A stretch of DNA of 64,000 nucleotides from Aquarana catesbeiana (taxonomy: Eukaryota; Chordata; Amphibia; Anura; Ranidae). The stretch covers positions 100,172,353-100,236,352 of the forward strand of contig NC_133327.1 of assembly GCF_042186555.1 (NCBI RefSeq), written 5' to 3'. Below are positions 21,494-33,005 of this stretch, in pieces. Every line of letters starts with the position of its first letter. Within the stretch, counting starts at the first letter, position 1. Below the pieces are notes generated by a model. It made no database searches. It saw only the letters and a list, made by a program, of their open reading frames with translations, and was not told the DNA's origin. The translations under genes were made by a program, and so were the position numbers.

Positions 21494-22383
21494 ATGTTTA
21501 GGATAAGCAAAGGTCTATCCTCAGCCAAAACAAAAAGACAAGAAAAAAGGTTATCTACTTAATAGACCACATTTTTGGGTGTCAGACAGCCTTGAAACTG
21601 ATGTGCCTAACTGGTCTACCATTTTTTTCTTTTTGGCCCTGCAGAGGGACATATTTGCTTTCCTGTGGAAATTGTTTAATTATTTCCCTTATATTTTCAA
21701 AATTCAGCTCCAGATCCAAAAAAAAATAGAAACCCTCAACCGCTTGTACAAGTATAATAAAGGCGAAACCTTTTTGTTTGTTTTGGAGTGGAGAGGTATT
21801 AGAAAACCTATTAAGTTTGTATTGATGTCTGTGCCCCTGTTTAGGGAGATTCACCCTCCTTATTTCTTCTGTTTATCATTATCATTAAAATTTAAAGTAA
21901 AATAAAATCCCAAACTTTGAGTTGTCCCCAGAAAAGTAATAGAGGGGAAATCTTCAAACGGGGACACTAGTTCTGGTGACATGGGCGGTCCCAAGGGAAT
22001 ATGCAGGGATTTAATATCACTTCCTGTTTTGGCTATTGGACGTGAAGTGAAGGTAAATCTCCCCAATGAGTCACATATGGCAAATAAAAAAAAAATTGAC
22101 AGGGGTTATAACCCTCTCTTACTCTATCGAAAATCAGAAAAAAAGTTTTGTCTATTGGGTACATAAGTGCTCCAGTGTGGGAAGGGAAGGGAAGGCAAAT
22201 GGGGGGAAGGGTCCAAGCCAAAAGTGGGGAATTTAATATAATTCTATATTTGAAAAATACCTCTGTAGATCATCCAATAGATGTTTCGGCATATGAATTA
22301 TTATGATTAACAGTACTTAAGTGGCAGCACTCATCACTTACTATGCATTCAGGAACCTTCAATTTCAATGTGTGAATCTACAT
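21494..22383. other. No gene; probable dispersed repeat
   Basis: A block at about 21840-22150 contains paired phrases (TCACTTCCTG / CGTGAAGTGAAGG; GGAGATTC / AATCTCCCC) typical of a decayed inverted-repeat element. Open frames of about 100 codons on both strands near 21580-21905 have no recognisable similarity and mirror each other. Confidence 0.4.
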
Positions 22384-22531
22384 CGGGGGTCTTCAAACTA
22401 CGGCCCTCCAGTTGTTCAGGAACTACAATTCCCATCATGCCTAGTCATGTCTGTGAATGTCAGAGTTTTACAATGCCTCATGGGACGTGTAGTTCTGCAA
22501 CAGCTGGAGGGCCATAGTTTGAGGATCCCTG
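22384..22531. mobile_element. Small hAT-type MITE with exact 8-bp target duplication
   Basis: The 148-bp element starts CGGGGGTCTTCAAACTA and ends TAGTTTGAGGATCCCTG; the arms pair throughout (GGCCCTCCAG / CTGGAGGGCC; GAACTACAATTCCCAT / ATGGGACGTGTAGTTC). Flanks are ATCTACAT at 22376-22383 and again at 22532-22539. An 8-bp duplication indicates hAT. Confidence 0.92.
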
Positions 22532-22550
22532 ATCTACATGATGCAATGCG

Positions 22551-22818
22551 ATTGATTTACTAAAGGCAAATAGGCTGGCAATTTTTGAAGGAAAGTTGTA
22601 CTTTGCAAGGGAATTTTCTCCAGAGTTTGCTGATTGTGGTGAAGTTTAACTTTGCAAAGAATACCTACACATGTGTAAGGAAAAAAATGATTTCACCTCA
22701 TTCACTAAACCTCATTCACTAAACCCTGAGGCAAATGTAAAAACTTGGGGCAAACACTTGTGAAATGCAACTTCCCTTGCAAGGAGAGCAGCATATACGC
22801 CTTCAGTAAATCAACCTC
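22551..22818. repeat. Palindromic TTGATTTACTAAAGGC repeat, both ends present
   Basis: It starts TTGATTTACTAAAGGCAAAT and ends GCCTTCAGTAAATCAACC. A short internal tandem duplication (CATTCACTAAACC twice) is visible near 22698-22725. Same family as 10838. Confidence 0.8.
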
Positions 22819-24239
22819 AATATGTTGAGCACACAAAATGTTACCTTCTGTCACTTACTTTTCAGTGTTGTGAAAATTTTTGCTATATCTGTAGGTAAAT
22901 ATTGCACTCTTGAGAATATTATGTTAGACTCAAAGGTCTCAAAGTGTGCTAGATGCTACCCCATGACACTATCCCAAAATATCCAATATGTTCATCGCTT
23001 TTCAGTTTCCTTCAGCAAAATAATAGTTTACAATTAAACATCCAGCATTGATTTTTAAATGAGATACTACAAAAGATATATTGGAGATAACTGAACCACA
23101 TCATAGAAACATTCCAATTCCACATACAACACCTTTAATACGAGGATTTCAACAAGTCAATAAATAGTTCTAATAAGGTGTTACAAAAATTAAGTTATAG
23201 TCAACTGGTAAAGATCTTCCTGATTTAGGACTAAAATGAAGAGCAATGCAAGCCTGGTTAGGTCTGTAAAGCTATCATAGAAGATATTGTGAATTTAACT
23301 GTTCAAAAATGCATCATGCTAGAATAAATTTCTCCTTGACTTAGAAGACTGTAATGGAGAGAACGTCAAAAGCCTGTGCTTAATTCTATCCTAAAGTGGA
23401 TAAAGTTGAGAGATATCAAGAAAACATGAAAATATCTTATTGGACTATTAGAACTATAATAAAAAAATATTGCCATTGAAAAATTCTGCCAATATACTAC
23501 ACAAGATACACTGGAGTTGACTGTTCAAGGAATACAAGAATATACATTATATTCACTCTTGTATGTAGAAAACTGCAATTTAAAAGGCTGTTTTATTTTT
23601 TGTTGCAAAAAATATTCTTGAGTGGACTGTTTAGGCAATACATTACAAAGATATTGAAATGTAGGACTTTTGAGTGAAGTTGGCCCAAATACTGTAGGTT
23701 GGTGAATTGTTTTTCACATTTAGAAAATACCATTCTTGGTTCAAAAGCCTAGTCACACAAACAGAACAGAATGTGCTGGTTCAAGCCAATTTTTAAGTTT
23801 CCAACATAGTTCAATAAAGTCAATATAGTTCTGTGCTGAAAATTGTCACATCCAAGATTTTATTCTTCAAAACTGCATGCAAAGATCACATAGAACTTTG
23901 AAGTAATTTAAGAAAAATGTTATTAGTCATAGAATGCATGGCTAACTGCATTTTTTAAGAAGCACTTTAGTGATCCCTGTACACACCTCTGTTTTACAGA
24001 TCTACTCTGGGTAAAATATGACCCTGTCCCATCCCTATCTCTCACATCCTTCTAATCCATTGTTTGTGGGTTTTTTTTTTCCTAACTTTGTAAAACAAGT
24101 TATACTCATCTAGGTCAGCCCTCCAGCTCCCCTGTGGGTGCCGTTCCCATGTGCGGGGGACCACCAATTCAGTGCTGCAGGTGGTCCCTCTCCAGCCGAT
24201 CCCCTACTGTCCCCTGAGAAGCTGCCCAGCCTACAGTGG
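22819..24239. other. AT-rich unique sequence, no gene
   Basis: About 1.4 kb without repeat ends, long frames or hairpins that I can support. Confidence 0.5.
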
Positions 24240-27200
24240 AATCGTCTTATTAATCTGTCCATTTTCATATTTTAAAAGCATTATACACTGGCCTTGCACT
24301 GTCTTCTTTTTTAAGTCTCCTAAATTGTAATGTTTCTGCATTAAAATATCCCCTGTCTTGATAAGAAGTTTAGGCCTACCTTCGTGCAATATAGTTTCAC
24401 TTGGTAAGTCGTTACCTCTGGTATAAAGGAATTTCACTGAGTCTTTCTTCAAACTGCTATAAAAGACTTGGTTTAGTTTTCCAGCATAGTAAGGTCCCTC
24501 TGGACACAAATGCTGGAGGTCTCATAGACCTGTGCAGTGGTAAAGTCTCTACCTACCTTTCCACTTCACTGTTTACAAAACACAGCCTACAGCCATTTGT
24601 TTTTTGAATTAACAAGAGTAGAGAAGAGCAGAGACACCCTTCTAGCTGATGTGGGTCAGTGCAACCATATACACCAAAAGAGTATGATATGCATTTCTAC
24701 TTGGATGTGGTAGTCTACATCAATTTCTATCACAAGTACTAAAAATACAAGTCAGCCTCCACAATCAATATATAACTAGCTTTTTTTAAAGTGATGTGCA
24801 CATGGAAAGGACATTTCATAGAACAATATGTAGCAATAACCCCCGGAGGAAGCCACTGGATTGTGTCAGGTCCCTTCTGCCCTGCACCTGTGACAACCCA
24901 CCCTTACCTGGACCCAGTACTACACTGACACACCTTAAATTGTTAAAATGCGCTTTATTAGCCAGAATAAAGCCCTGTAGAAAATGGTTAAACAAGTAGA
25001 CCTCTGGCCAGTGGAATACTAGTTTAGTCTTGCCGGTGATGGAGCCCTTCTTTTGGAGAATAGTATGAACAAGACCAAAGGACTTTTACTACTGATGACT
25101 CTATTTCTGGTTCCAAGAAGTGTCTTGATGACTAGCAAATGGGCCCTCTCTCGCAAGCCAGCTCTCTGCAGTTGTAGCAGATGGTGGTAGCTGGAACACT
25201 TTCACTCTGCAACACTGGAATGCAACTGTAACACCAGTGTAGCACATGTAGCACATGTAGCACATAGTCCTCTCTCAGCAGACAATTTTCCCTGCAGCAT
25301 TACACACTTCTGAGGTTTGAGGAACAACAGCCTGTGTACACCGCAGCACAGTACTCTCAGTTGCCAGTTTCTCTCTGCCTGAGCTCTCAGCTGTAAAGTC
25401 TTCTTGCAACTTTCCTCCTACAGCACAGATCAGCAGCAGAGGGTCCCTCTCTGCAGCAGCAGGCAGTGTCTGGCAGCACTGGCTATCAGCAGCATGTTGT
25501 CCAGCAGCTCTCACCAGCAACCTTTAGCAATAGCAGTCTTGGTCACAAATAAGCCTTTTACACTGGAACTCAGTATACTCTAGCAGCAGAAGCCCTGAGC
25601 CTCTCTCTCCCTCTCTGGGCTCCAGGTAGCACAGTCTGGGCTCACACACTCATGGGCACTCTGCGGGTCCCAGCAAAACACTTTCTGTATCCCACCTGAC
25701 TCCCTGCCCTTCTCTCAGGTAGTGGGTGGGGGCAAACAGCCAGAGTCCTTCTTTGCCCCTGTTGACAGGAGTGGATCCTTTTCAGTTCCAGCAATATCCA
25801 ATGAGGGCACAGTCCAGCCTCCTCTTACTAGGTTGTCCATCAAAGGGAGAGAAAAGAAAAATTTGCTGCTGGGCTACATCTTAAAGGGCCAGCCCTGTCA
25901 GCACTATAATTATAATACAAAAATGTCCAACTTGCCTGCAAAAAATGTATACATTGTTTCAACAATCTGCAATTTAGTTGCATACATTTACATTTTCAAA
26001 TATATGTGAATGCTACCTTAACTTGTCAAGGTCCCACTGTGAAGTGTGGTCCCTAACTTTAGTCTAACAGGGCTCCCATTTTGGAACATATGTAACATTA
26101 AAAAAATTGAAGGCAGGTATGCCTGGAGGTAGCCCATTTCCCCGTAAAGGTGTAGGGGCATAGCAGATACTTAATAGCAGCAGAAGATCACCTATGTGCC
26201 TCAATTGCAAATGTATGCAAAAAACCTCTGTTTTAATGCAAATTGTTGAAACTGTGTAGAATTTTTTTTTGCTGGCTAATTGGTATGAGTGCTGGGAAAT
26301 TTTGTATTATATCACACTGTAGAAATTGATGCTCTACCTTTAAAATCTTGTATTACAGCATTACAGCATTTGTGCTTCCTTTTCTTCAGTGCCAATCCCA
26401 ATTGTTGGGATCTCAAAAGAGCCGGATGCTGGTTTATGATGGGGACCTTTATAAATGTATCCTCAGCATAGGGCATCATGCTGAAGAGCATTTTTGTACA
26501 GATGGTGGTCAGAATGGTGTTAATCTTTCCACTGTTTGTATCATATCTATCAGCAGTTACACCCCCTAGTCTAGTATGTACATTTTCTTTGCATCCTTCA
26601 TGGTAACAGTATATGAGAACCATGGTACTTTATTTCTAATATAACGGCTATTTCTTTGTCAATTTATTATCTTAATTTTGCAAACTTTAGATTATTCTTC
26701 AATGCAACCTTATTCATTCAAGTTATAAACAATCTTATCAACTGTTTCTAATCACTTTAATTGTACTCTGTTCGTTAATGGACTCATTTTCTCCCGTGTA
26801 TATGAACAGTCGGTGAGATTGTGATTGTGTTTATCACTCCCATGGCCTTATCAGGTCTTCCAAAAGGTAATTGGGCATTTTTTTCATACAGGGCATGAGC
26901 TAGAAGCAGTCAATATTTTGAAAAGGGGCCTTGTGAAGGCAAGTGGATGCTCAGAGATTAGAAGGAGCAGAGTACATTTTGGAAGCTGTTATTTAGAACA
27001 TTTTTGGCAATTCTTTCTGTTATTGGTTTCCTGTTCCGGTGTCATTGGTTCTCCTTATTTATTGTCTTGCTGTTACCAGGAGAGGAAGTGGTCAAGCATC
27101 CCACCACTATATCCAAAATGGAAAAATATTTTGGCTAGAGCAGGGCTTTAAAGAGATGAAGCCATATTTTTTGTTATCTTACCTTTGTAGATAATAATAT

Positions 27201-27304
27201 TGGGTTACTGAAAGAGAAGATGCTAGTAAATGTTATCAATGAATGAATAAGGGCCTGCATAAATGGGTTTTAGGCTAGTGTTGATTGCAAACTATATATG
27301 TATA
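24240..27304. other. No confirmed gene; one unassigned 92-codon frame and a CAGCAG-rich stretch
   Basis: A minus-strand frame at 24231-24509 (starting MCPEGPYYAGKL) has a reasonably protein-like composition, but I recognise no family and see no clear splice sites or neighbours. Between about 25140 and 25520 the sequence is rich in AGCAGC/CAGCAG and has a short tandem AGCACATGT. A phrase at 26113-26130 (GGCAGGTATGCCTGGAGG) recurs at 62709. Nothing else is supported. Confidence 0.35.
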
Positions 27305-28146
27305 CAGTAAAACCTTGGAGTGCAAGCATAATTCGTTCCATAAACATGCTTGGAATCCAAAGCAATTGTATATCAAACCGAATTTCCCCATTAGAAATAA
27401 TGGAAACTCAAATGATTTGTTCTATAACCATTTATTCATCAGTCCTTCAGTTTATAGACCATATAAAAAGATTATACAATATGATAGGTTGTGTAACCAT
27501 AAAATGTCCATCCACAAATGGAAGCCTCCACAAGGAGATTAGAAGCAAAATCCATCAGGAGCTGCAGAGTATAAAAGGGAAGGGAGGCGCCTCTAAGTGT
27601 AGCAATATGGTTACATTTAATGAAGGTACAACATTTAGCAACTCACATGGTTGAGGATTAAAAGAAGCACATCTAAGTATGCAGGCATCCGGGGTAAAGA
27701 TGTCCACATAGACCATCCTCCGCACCGCCGGCTCTCACAACTGTTAGTCTGAAATCGTGACCGGGAAGACTACCCTGCAGTGGAGCGATCTGAAAGCGAG
27801 ACTTGGACCGTTCATATAGCACAGCGTGGAAAAGATGATGTTGATGGCGGTGTGGAGGATGCTCTATGTGGACAGCTTTACCCCGGATCCCTGCATACTT
27901 AGATGTGCCAGTTTTAATCATCAACCATGTGAGTTGCTAAATGTTGTACCTTCATTAAATGTAACAATATTGCTACACTTAGAGGTGCCTCTCTTCTCTA
28001 CTCAGTTGTGACATGACGCTACTTGTATATCAAGACATCGCTTGAATATCAAGTTAAATTTTTTTTTTAAATTTTGCTTGTCTTACAAAACGCTCTCAAA
28101 CCAGGTTACTCTCAAACCAGGTTATTCTCAAACCAAAGTTTTACTG
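27305..28146. mobile_element. Tigger/mariner-like MITE with large internal palindrome
   Basis: It begins CAGTAAAACCTTGGAGTGCA and ends AAACCAAAGTTTTACTG with TA on both sides (27303-27304, 28147-28148). The subterminal phrases (AAGCATAATTCGTTCC) parallel those of the element at 9763. Inside, arms of about 147 bp (27584-27730 and 27840-27992) are inverted copies. Non-coding. Confidence 0.85.
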
Positions 28147-28255
28147 TATACAGTATTCTTGTACAGAAATGCAAAAGTCTGTCCACACCAAAAAAATGCT
28201 TGTAAATGTTGATGGAGCTCAGAAATAATGTGAATCTGTGCTCACGTCAATCCTC

Positions 28256-28890
28256 TTAACCACTTCATGCCGACCATATGTAAATATGCTGCCCCACTGG
28301 ACTGGGCTTTTTTTTCCGTGGAGCTGCATATTTGCGTATCTCACTTTGTGCTGGGAGCGCAACTCACAGACTATCAGGACCCAGAACTCCCGATTCCGGG
28401 TCACCTGATCATTGTGATAGCCTGTGATATGCTCACTGTGAAGCCCACCCTCATGTTTTATTTCTCTGTGCATAGAGGAGAGATATATTTTGTATCTCTT
28501 TCTCCTTGCAAAGAAAAAAAAAGTGTGTGTAAAAAAACAAACAAATAAATAATCATAATAAAAATAATAATAATAAAAATAAAATTAAAACGTTCCACGA
28601 GCGGGCACAATTTTGAAACGTGACATGTTGGGTATCAATTTACTTGGCTTAACATTATCTTTTCACAATATAAAAAAAAAAATTGGGCTAACTTTATTGT
28701 TGTCTTATTTATTAATTCAAAAAAAGTGTATTTTTTATAAAAAAAAAGTGCACTTCTAAGACCGCTGCACAAATACGGTGTGACAAAGTATTGCAATGAC
28801 CACCATTTTATTCTCTAGGGTGTTAGAAAAAAATGTTTTTAACTTGTAAACAACAAATCTCAAAAAGAGGCTTGGTCCTTAAGTGGTTAA
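28256..28890 (+). mobile_element. Second type of TTAA-bounded MITE
   Basis: It starts TTAACCACTTCATGCCGACC (TTAA 28256-28259) and ends GGTCCTTAAGTGGTTAA (TTAA 28887-28890). The termini are piggyBac-like and resemble family A, but the interior is different from copies 1-4. Non-coding, very A/T-rich centre. Confidence 0.82.
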
Positions 28891-28917
28891 ATAAGTATCA
28901 GTGTCAGTTAGTGTCAG

Positions 28918-29171
28918 TGGGGATTATTTACGAAAGGCAAATCCACTTTGCACTGCAAGTGCACTTGAAAGTGCACTTGGAAGTGCAGTCGCTCTAAATC
29001 TAAGGGGTAGATCTGAAATGAGTGGAAGCTCTGCTGATTTTATCATCCAATCATGTGCAAGCTAAAATGCTGTTTTTTATTTTCCTTGCATGTCCCCCTT
29101 TGCTCTACAGCGACTTTACTTCCAAGTGCACTTGCAGTGCAAAGTGGATTTTCCTTTAGTAAATAACCCCC
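28918..29171. mobile_element. Palindromic MITE of the TTTACTAAAGGC type
   Basis: The arms of about 50 bp include CACTTTGCACTGCAAGTGCA and its complement TGCACTTGCAGTGCAAAGTG. The ends are GGGGATTATTTACGAAAGGC and CCTTTAGTAAATAACCCC. Best-preserved member of the family found at 10838 and 22551. Confidence 0.85.
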
Positions 29172-29264
29172 AGCGTGTTTTAGTTAGGATTAAAACAAAA
29201 AAGCAAAATGCGCACTATTGTTTTTGGGCTGTATTACATGTACAAACAACAACTAACATACACA

Positions 29265-29470
29265 TATTATTATTATTATTATAAGCGATTTATATAGCGC
29301 CAATAGTTTATGCAGCGCTTTACAATGTATATGGGTGACAACAGAATTACAATACAGTTCAATACAAAAGGTACAGGAGGGCCCTGCTCGTAGAGCTTAC
29401 ATTCTAAAGGGAGGGGGTGGTGGCACAAAAGTTAATAGCTGCAGGGAATGATTTGATGGGGGTGGCTCGG
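29265..29470 (-). repeat. Dispersed repeat with (ATA)n tail, probably LINE- or SINE-derived
   Basis: A TATTATTATTAT tract is followed by GCGATTTATATAGCGCCAAT, GCAGCGCTTTACAA and GGGCCCTGCTCGTAGAGCTT. I know this block as a recurrent amphibian repeat; a simple-repeat tail at one side fits a retroposon on the minus strand. The exact class is uncertain. Confidence 0.55.
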
Positions 29471-29564
29471 GGACAGTTGTTAGGTGGGTGTGGGATAGGC
29501 TTCGCTGCGATTATCAGGAGCAGGAGAATTTAATTTGTGTTTTTTTTGGTGGAAGGTTATGATA

Positions 29565-29780
29565 CCCCATTTCCTCGAAAATAAGACCTAGCGTGATTGT
29601 CGGTGATGGCTGCAATATAAGCCCTACCCCCCAAATAAGCCTCGTTAAAGTCCTTGTAGGTCTTATTTTCAGGGTAGGGCTTATTTTCGGGGAAACAGGG
29701 TAGGGCTTATTTGGGTGGTAGGGCTTATGTTGCAGCCATCACTGACAATCACGCTAGGTCTTATTTTCGGGGAAACAGAG
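29565..29780. mobile_element. Palindromic MITE with TA target site
   Basis: The left CCTCGAAAATAAGACCTAGC and right GCTAGGTCTTATTTTCGGGG pair, continued by GTGATTGTCGGTGATGGCTG / CAGCCATCACTGACAATCAC. TA flanks at 29563-29564 and 29781-29782. 216 bp, non-coding. Confidence 0.85.
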
Positions 29781-29782
29781 TA

Positions 29783-30990
29783 GTAGTAAGAAATACACAG
29801 CTGAATTAAAAAAAATATATATATTGTATTTTTTTTTTGTTTTTTTATTTACTATTTTGGGCCGGTTTTTCTTTGATAGTAGAAAAAAAAATAGGAGATA
29901 TCCATTATAATTTATCACCAAATATAAGCCCAATCTGTCCTGAAAAAAAAATGTAGTATAATCCACCAGGATGCACAAATTAGTTGTGATGATGTGTACA
30001 GTTTTATTAACACATGTCAAAGATGCAAAATTGTGCTTAGGCATTAAGATTTGTTTTACCTTTAGGTGCAAAGGGGTTAACATTTACTAGCTAAAATGAC
30101 TCTTTTTTTAATTTTCATTTGCACATAATTGGGTATTCAAAGTGAATGCGGGTTCATCTTATTTACTAATATTCCGTTTGCTAAGTGTACAGACTCTGCT
30201 CCTTTCCTAAATCAATCCAAGTCTCTGGTTATGCACATTTTTTTTAATTCTAAACTGCAGTAATGTCTCTAAGGTGTTATGAATTAATTTTAAACATGTA
30301 TTCAGGTTTAAATAGGAGGAGGAACTGAGGCCAGATGGAACTGAAGAATGTGTAATGGCTAGTCAGCTGCCTGAAAAAAAGTAGAAACAATCACCAGGTA
30401 AAGATGCTCTAAGGAAATGCAACACTCTGTAATCCCTTTTATCAAAAATTCCAGAGTAAGTCAATTTTTGTTTATAATATATGGCATATCCCAAAATGCA
30501 AATTCAGAACTCTTCCCCTAAAAAAATGACAATAACTTACAGTGATGTAGTGTGTATGGTAATTGTGCTATTGAGCCTCATCACAATAACATATGGTACA
30601 TCCGTGGAAACAACAGCTATTTCCAGCTTTTTATACAGTCATTTGTCTAATTAACAGCTGATGAAAGCACAGTGGAAACAAACAGTTTTCCCTAACTAAT
30701 CTAATTAATTTCCTGATTATGTCAGTTTGATGAGGTAATGACTATCCATGCAATAAAAATCCATAACTTTTCATTTGGTGTGTAAAGTGGTTTCATTAAG
30801 ACAGTGTCATAGGCTCTATATGTGATCGTGTGCTATATGCCACCGGTGCAATAGAACAAAACTTTTGTCAATATATAGGATATGCTGCAGCTAGCAGTTC
30901 ACCACTAATACCAGTGGGGACAATTATAAGATATGTATAACTGCGCTGACCCTTAGGTACCAAAATATATATATGTGATATATATGTAAG
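29783..30990. other. No gene; possible conserved non-coding segment at 30600-30770
   Basis: It contains a degenerate copy of the TTTACTAAAGG family at about 30070-30230. The segment 30600-30770 is free of repeat signals and dense in TAATTA/TTAATT, CAGCTG and AAACAAACA motifs, a composition often seen in vertebrate developmental enhancers. This is inference only. Confidence 0.35.
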
Positions 30991-31087
30991 AAGGACAGTA
31001 TGGTGGCCTGAATTTGAGGGAGGAGCCCGGGGGGTATATAACCAGCCTGCTCGTTTGTGGTCTTCGTCGGTTTCCTGTGCGCAATAC
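30991..31087 (+). promoter_or_regulatory. A1 split repeat with TATA-type core promoter
   Basis: GGAGCCCGGGGGG followed by TATATAA at 31035-31041 looks like a GC-rich TFIIB-recognition element plus TATA box; initiation would be expected about 25-30 bases downstream, near 31066. The same arrangement is conserved in A2 (TATATAA at 38520-38526). Duplication of the promoter at both ends fits the replication scheme of split-repeat elements. Confidence 0.65.
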
Positions 31088-31543
31088 GACGTCACTAGGC
31101 CAACTCGAAAACTCATTAGCGTCCATGAGTTCCTGCGTTCTAAGTTTCTCGAGGCTCTCATCTCCATTCGCAGTTACGTACAACATGTCTGGCTCGGCTG
31201 TCACAGGTAGGGTTTTTTCGGTTGACTTTTCATTTCACGCATTGTTAGATATCTTGTCACTAAACCTCGATATCAACTTACAAATCATTCGTAAAAACCC
31301 TACACATAGCCGCAACGTCTGCCAATCACTCGCAACGTTATCATACCAAACATTTCTCCATTTTTCACGTACCTCACACCGACGCGAAGACACTGCTGCG
31401 TTTAGGCGTGTCTCGCTGTTTTATGCTCCACAGACAAATCGATGTCATTTGCGAATTTTCTGTACACCGATTGATGCCATATCAAGGCTAAACCATTTCA
31501 AACCATTTCAAACCATTTCGATCATTTCAATCATTTCACTCTC

Positions 31544-32640
31544 ACGTACCACGCTCTGATTCGAATCCAGTCGCATCCCCGATGCACCGATTCATTCCAG
31601 TGTGCCCCAGTTGTTTACGGCCTCATTTCAGTACATGCTCCAGAGTCCCGTTTGTTGTCAGTTGCAGGTTGCGGCTCATCGATTCATGTCTCTGTCATGG
31701 AACACTATCTCACTGTCACCTATCACGTTCCGATACGAATCTGGTCGCATTCAAGATGCACCAATTTCGTACCGGCGTGCCCCAGGTATTTTTAGCCCCA
31801 TTTCAGTACATGCTCCACAGTCCGGTTTGTTGTCAGTCGCAACAGCGGCACGACTGATCGTCATGGCAATCAATTTTATTCACTGCCACATACCGCGCTC
31901 CGATTCGAATCCAGTCGCATCCGTGATGCACCGATTCGTTCTGGTGTGCCCCAGTTATTTTTGGCCTCATTTCAGTACATGCTCCAGAATCCGGTCGTTG
32001 TCAGTCGCAGCTGCGATGCGACCGATCCGTACTTCTGTCATGACCAAAAAAAAATAAATAAATTTTGTGCCTCTGTCAGGGAAAAACATTTCATTCATTT
32101 CACTGTTACGTACCGTGCTCCGATTCGAATCCAGTCGCATCGGTGATGCACCGATCCGTTCCGGTGTGCTCCAGTTGTTTTTGGCCTCATTTCAGTACAT
32201 GCTTCAGAATCCGGTCGTTGTCAGTCGCAGTTGCAATGCGACCGATCCGTACTTCTGTCATGGCCTAAAAAAAAAAATTTTGTGCTTCTGTCAGGGCAAA
32301 ACATTTAATTAATTTCACTGTTATGTACCACGCTCCAATCCGAATCCAGACGCATCCGAGATGCACCGATTAGTTCCGGTGGGCATTAGTGTATCTTCTT
32401 TTGCCTCATTTCAATACATGCTCCAGAGTTCTTGCCTCTGTCATGGCAAGACGTTTTTATTCATTTCACTCTAAGGCAAACATTTCATTCATTTCATTGT
32501 CACATGCTGCGACTCGATCGAATCCTAGGGGCATCCGACAGACATTGTTTCATCCCGGTAGGCCTCAGCTGATTTAGCCTCATTTCATACCGTGCCTCAC
32601 AGTTTGATTCATAAGTTTGTCGCAGTCGCGACATATTGAT
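31544..32640 (+). repeat. Tandem array of six 170-220-bp units in the retrotransposon leader
   Basis: Units begin near 31544, 31716, 31887, 32107, 32322 and 32510 with TACGTACCGTGCTCCGAT-like sequence. Each contains ATTCGAATCCAGTCGCATC, CCTCATTTCAGTACATGCT and (mostly) a TCTGTCATGG phrase in constant order. The last unit is the most diverged. Upstream lies a small AACCATTTCA repeat. The small frames are by-products. Confidence 0.87.
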
Positions 32641-33005
32641 TCGTACCTCAACCAAGGCATAAACATTTCACTCATTTTTATTTCAAATTCATGCACCGGT
32701 CACTCAAACACATTACAAATCACTTCTCCATGTTAGGTAGTCAAACCCTTCACCAGTTGTCATCTTTCATTTCTCCTCCAGGTCAGTCAAGTTCAGTAGG
32801 TCCACCCTGCACCAGGTTGGACGATATTCCCCCAGGTTAAAAAAAAACACTACCCCAAAAAAAAAAGAGCACAAGATGGGTACGTATGCCTATTTTAGGA
32901 AAAGAAGCAAACTTGAATTTAATGTCACCCCCAATAGGTTCCAGTCGACCAACTTTTGACCCCAAAGACAGGACATTGTATCTAGGGCACAAATCACCCA
33001 GAGCC

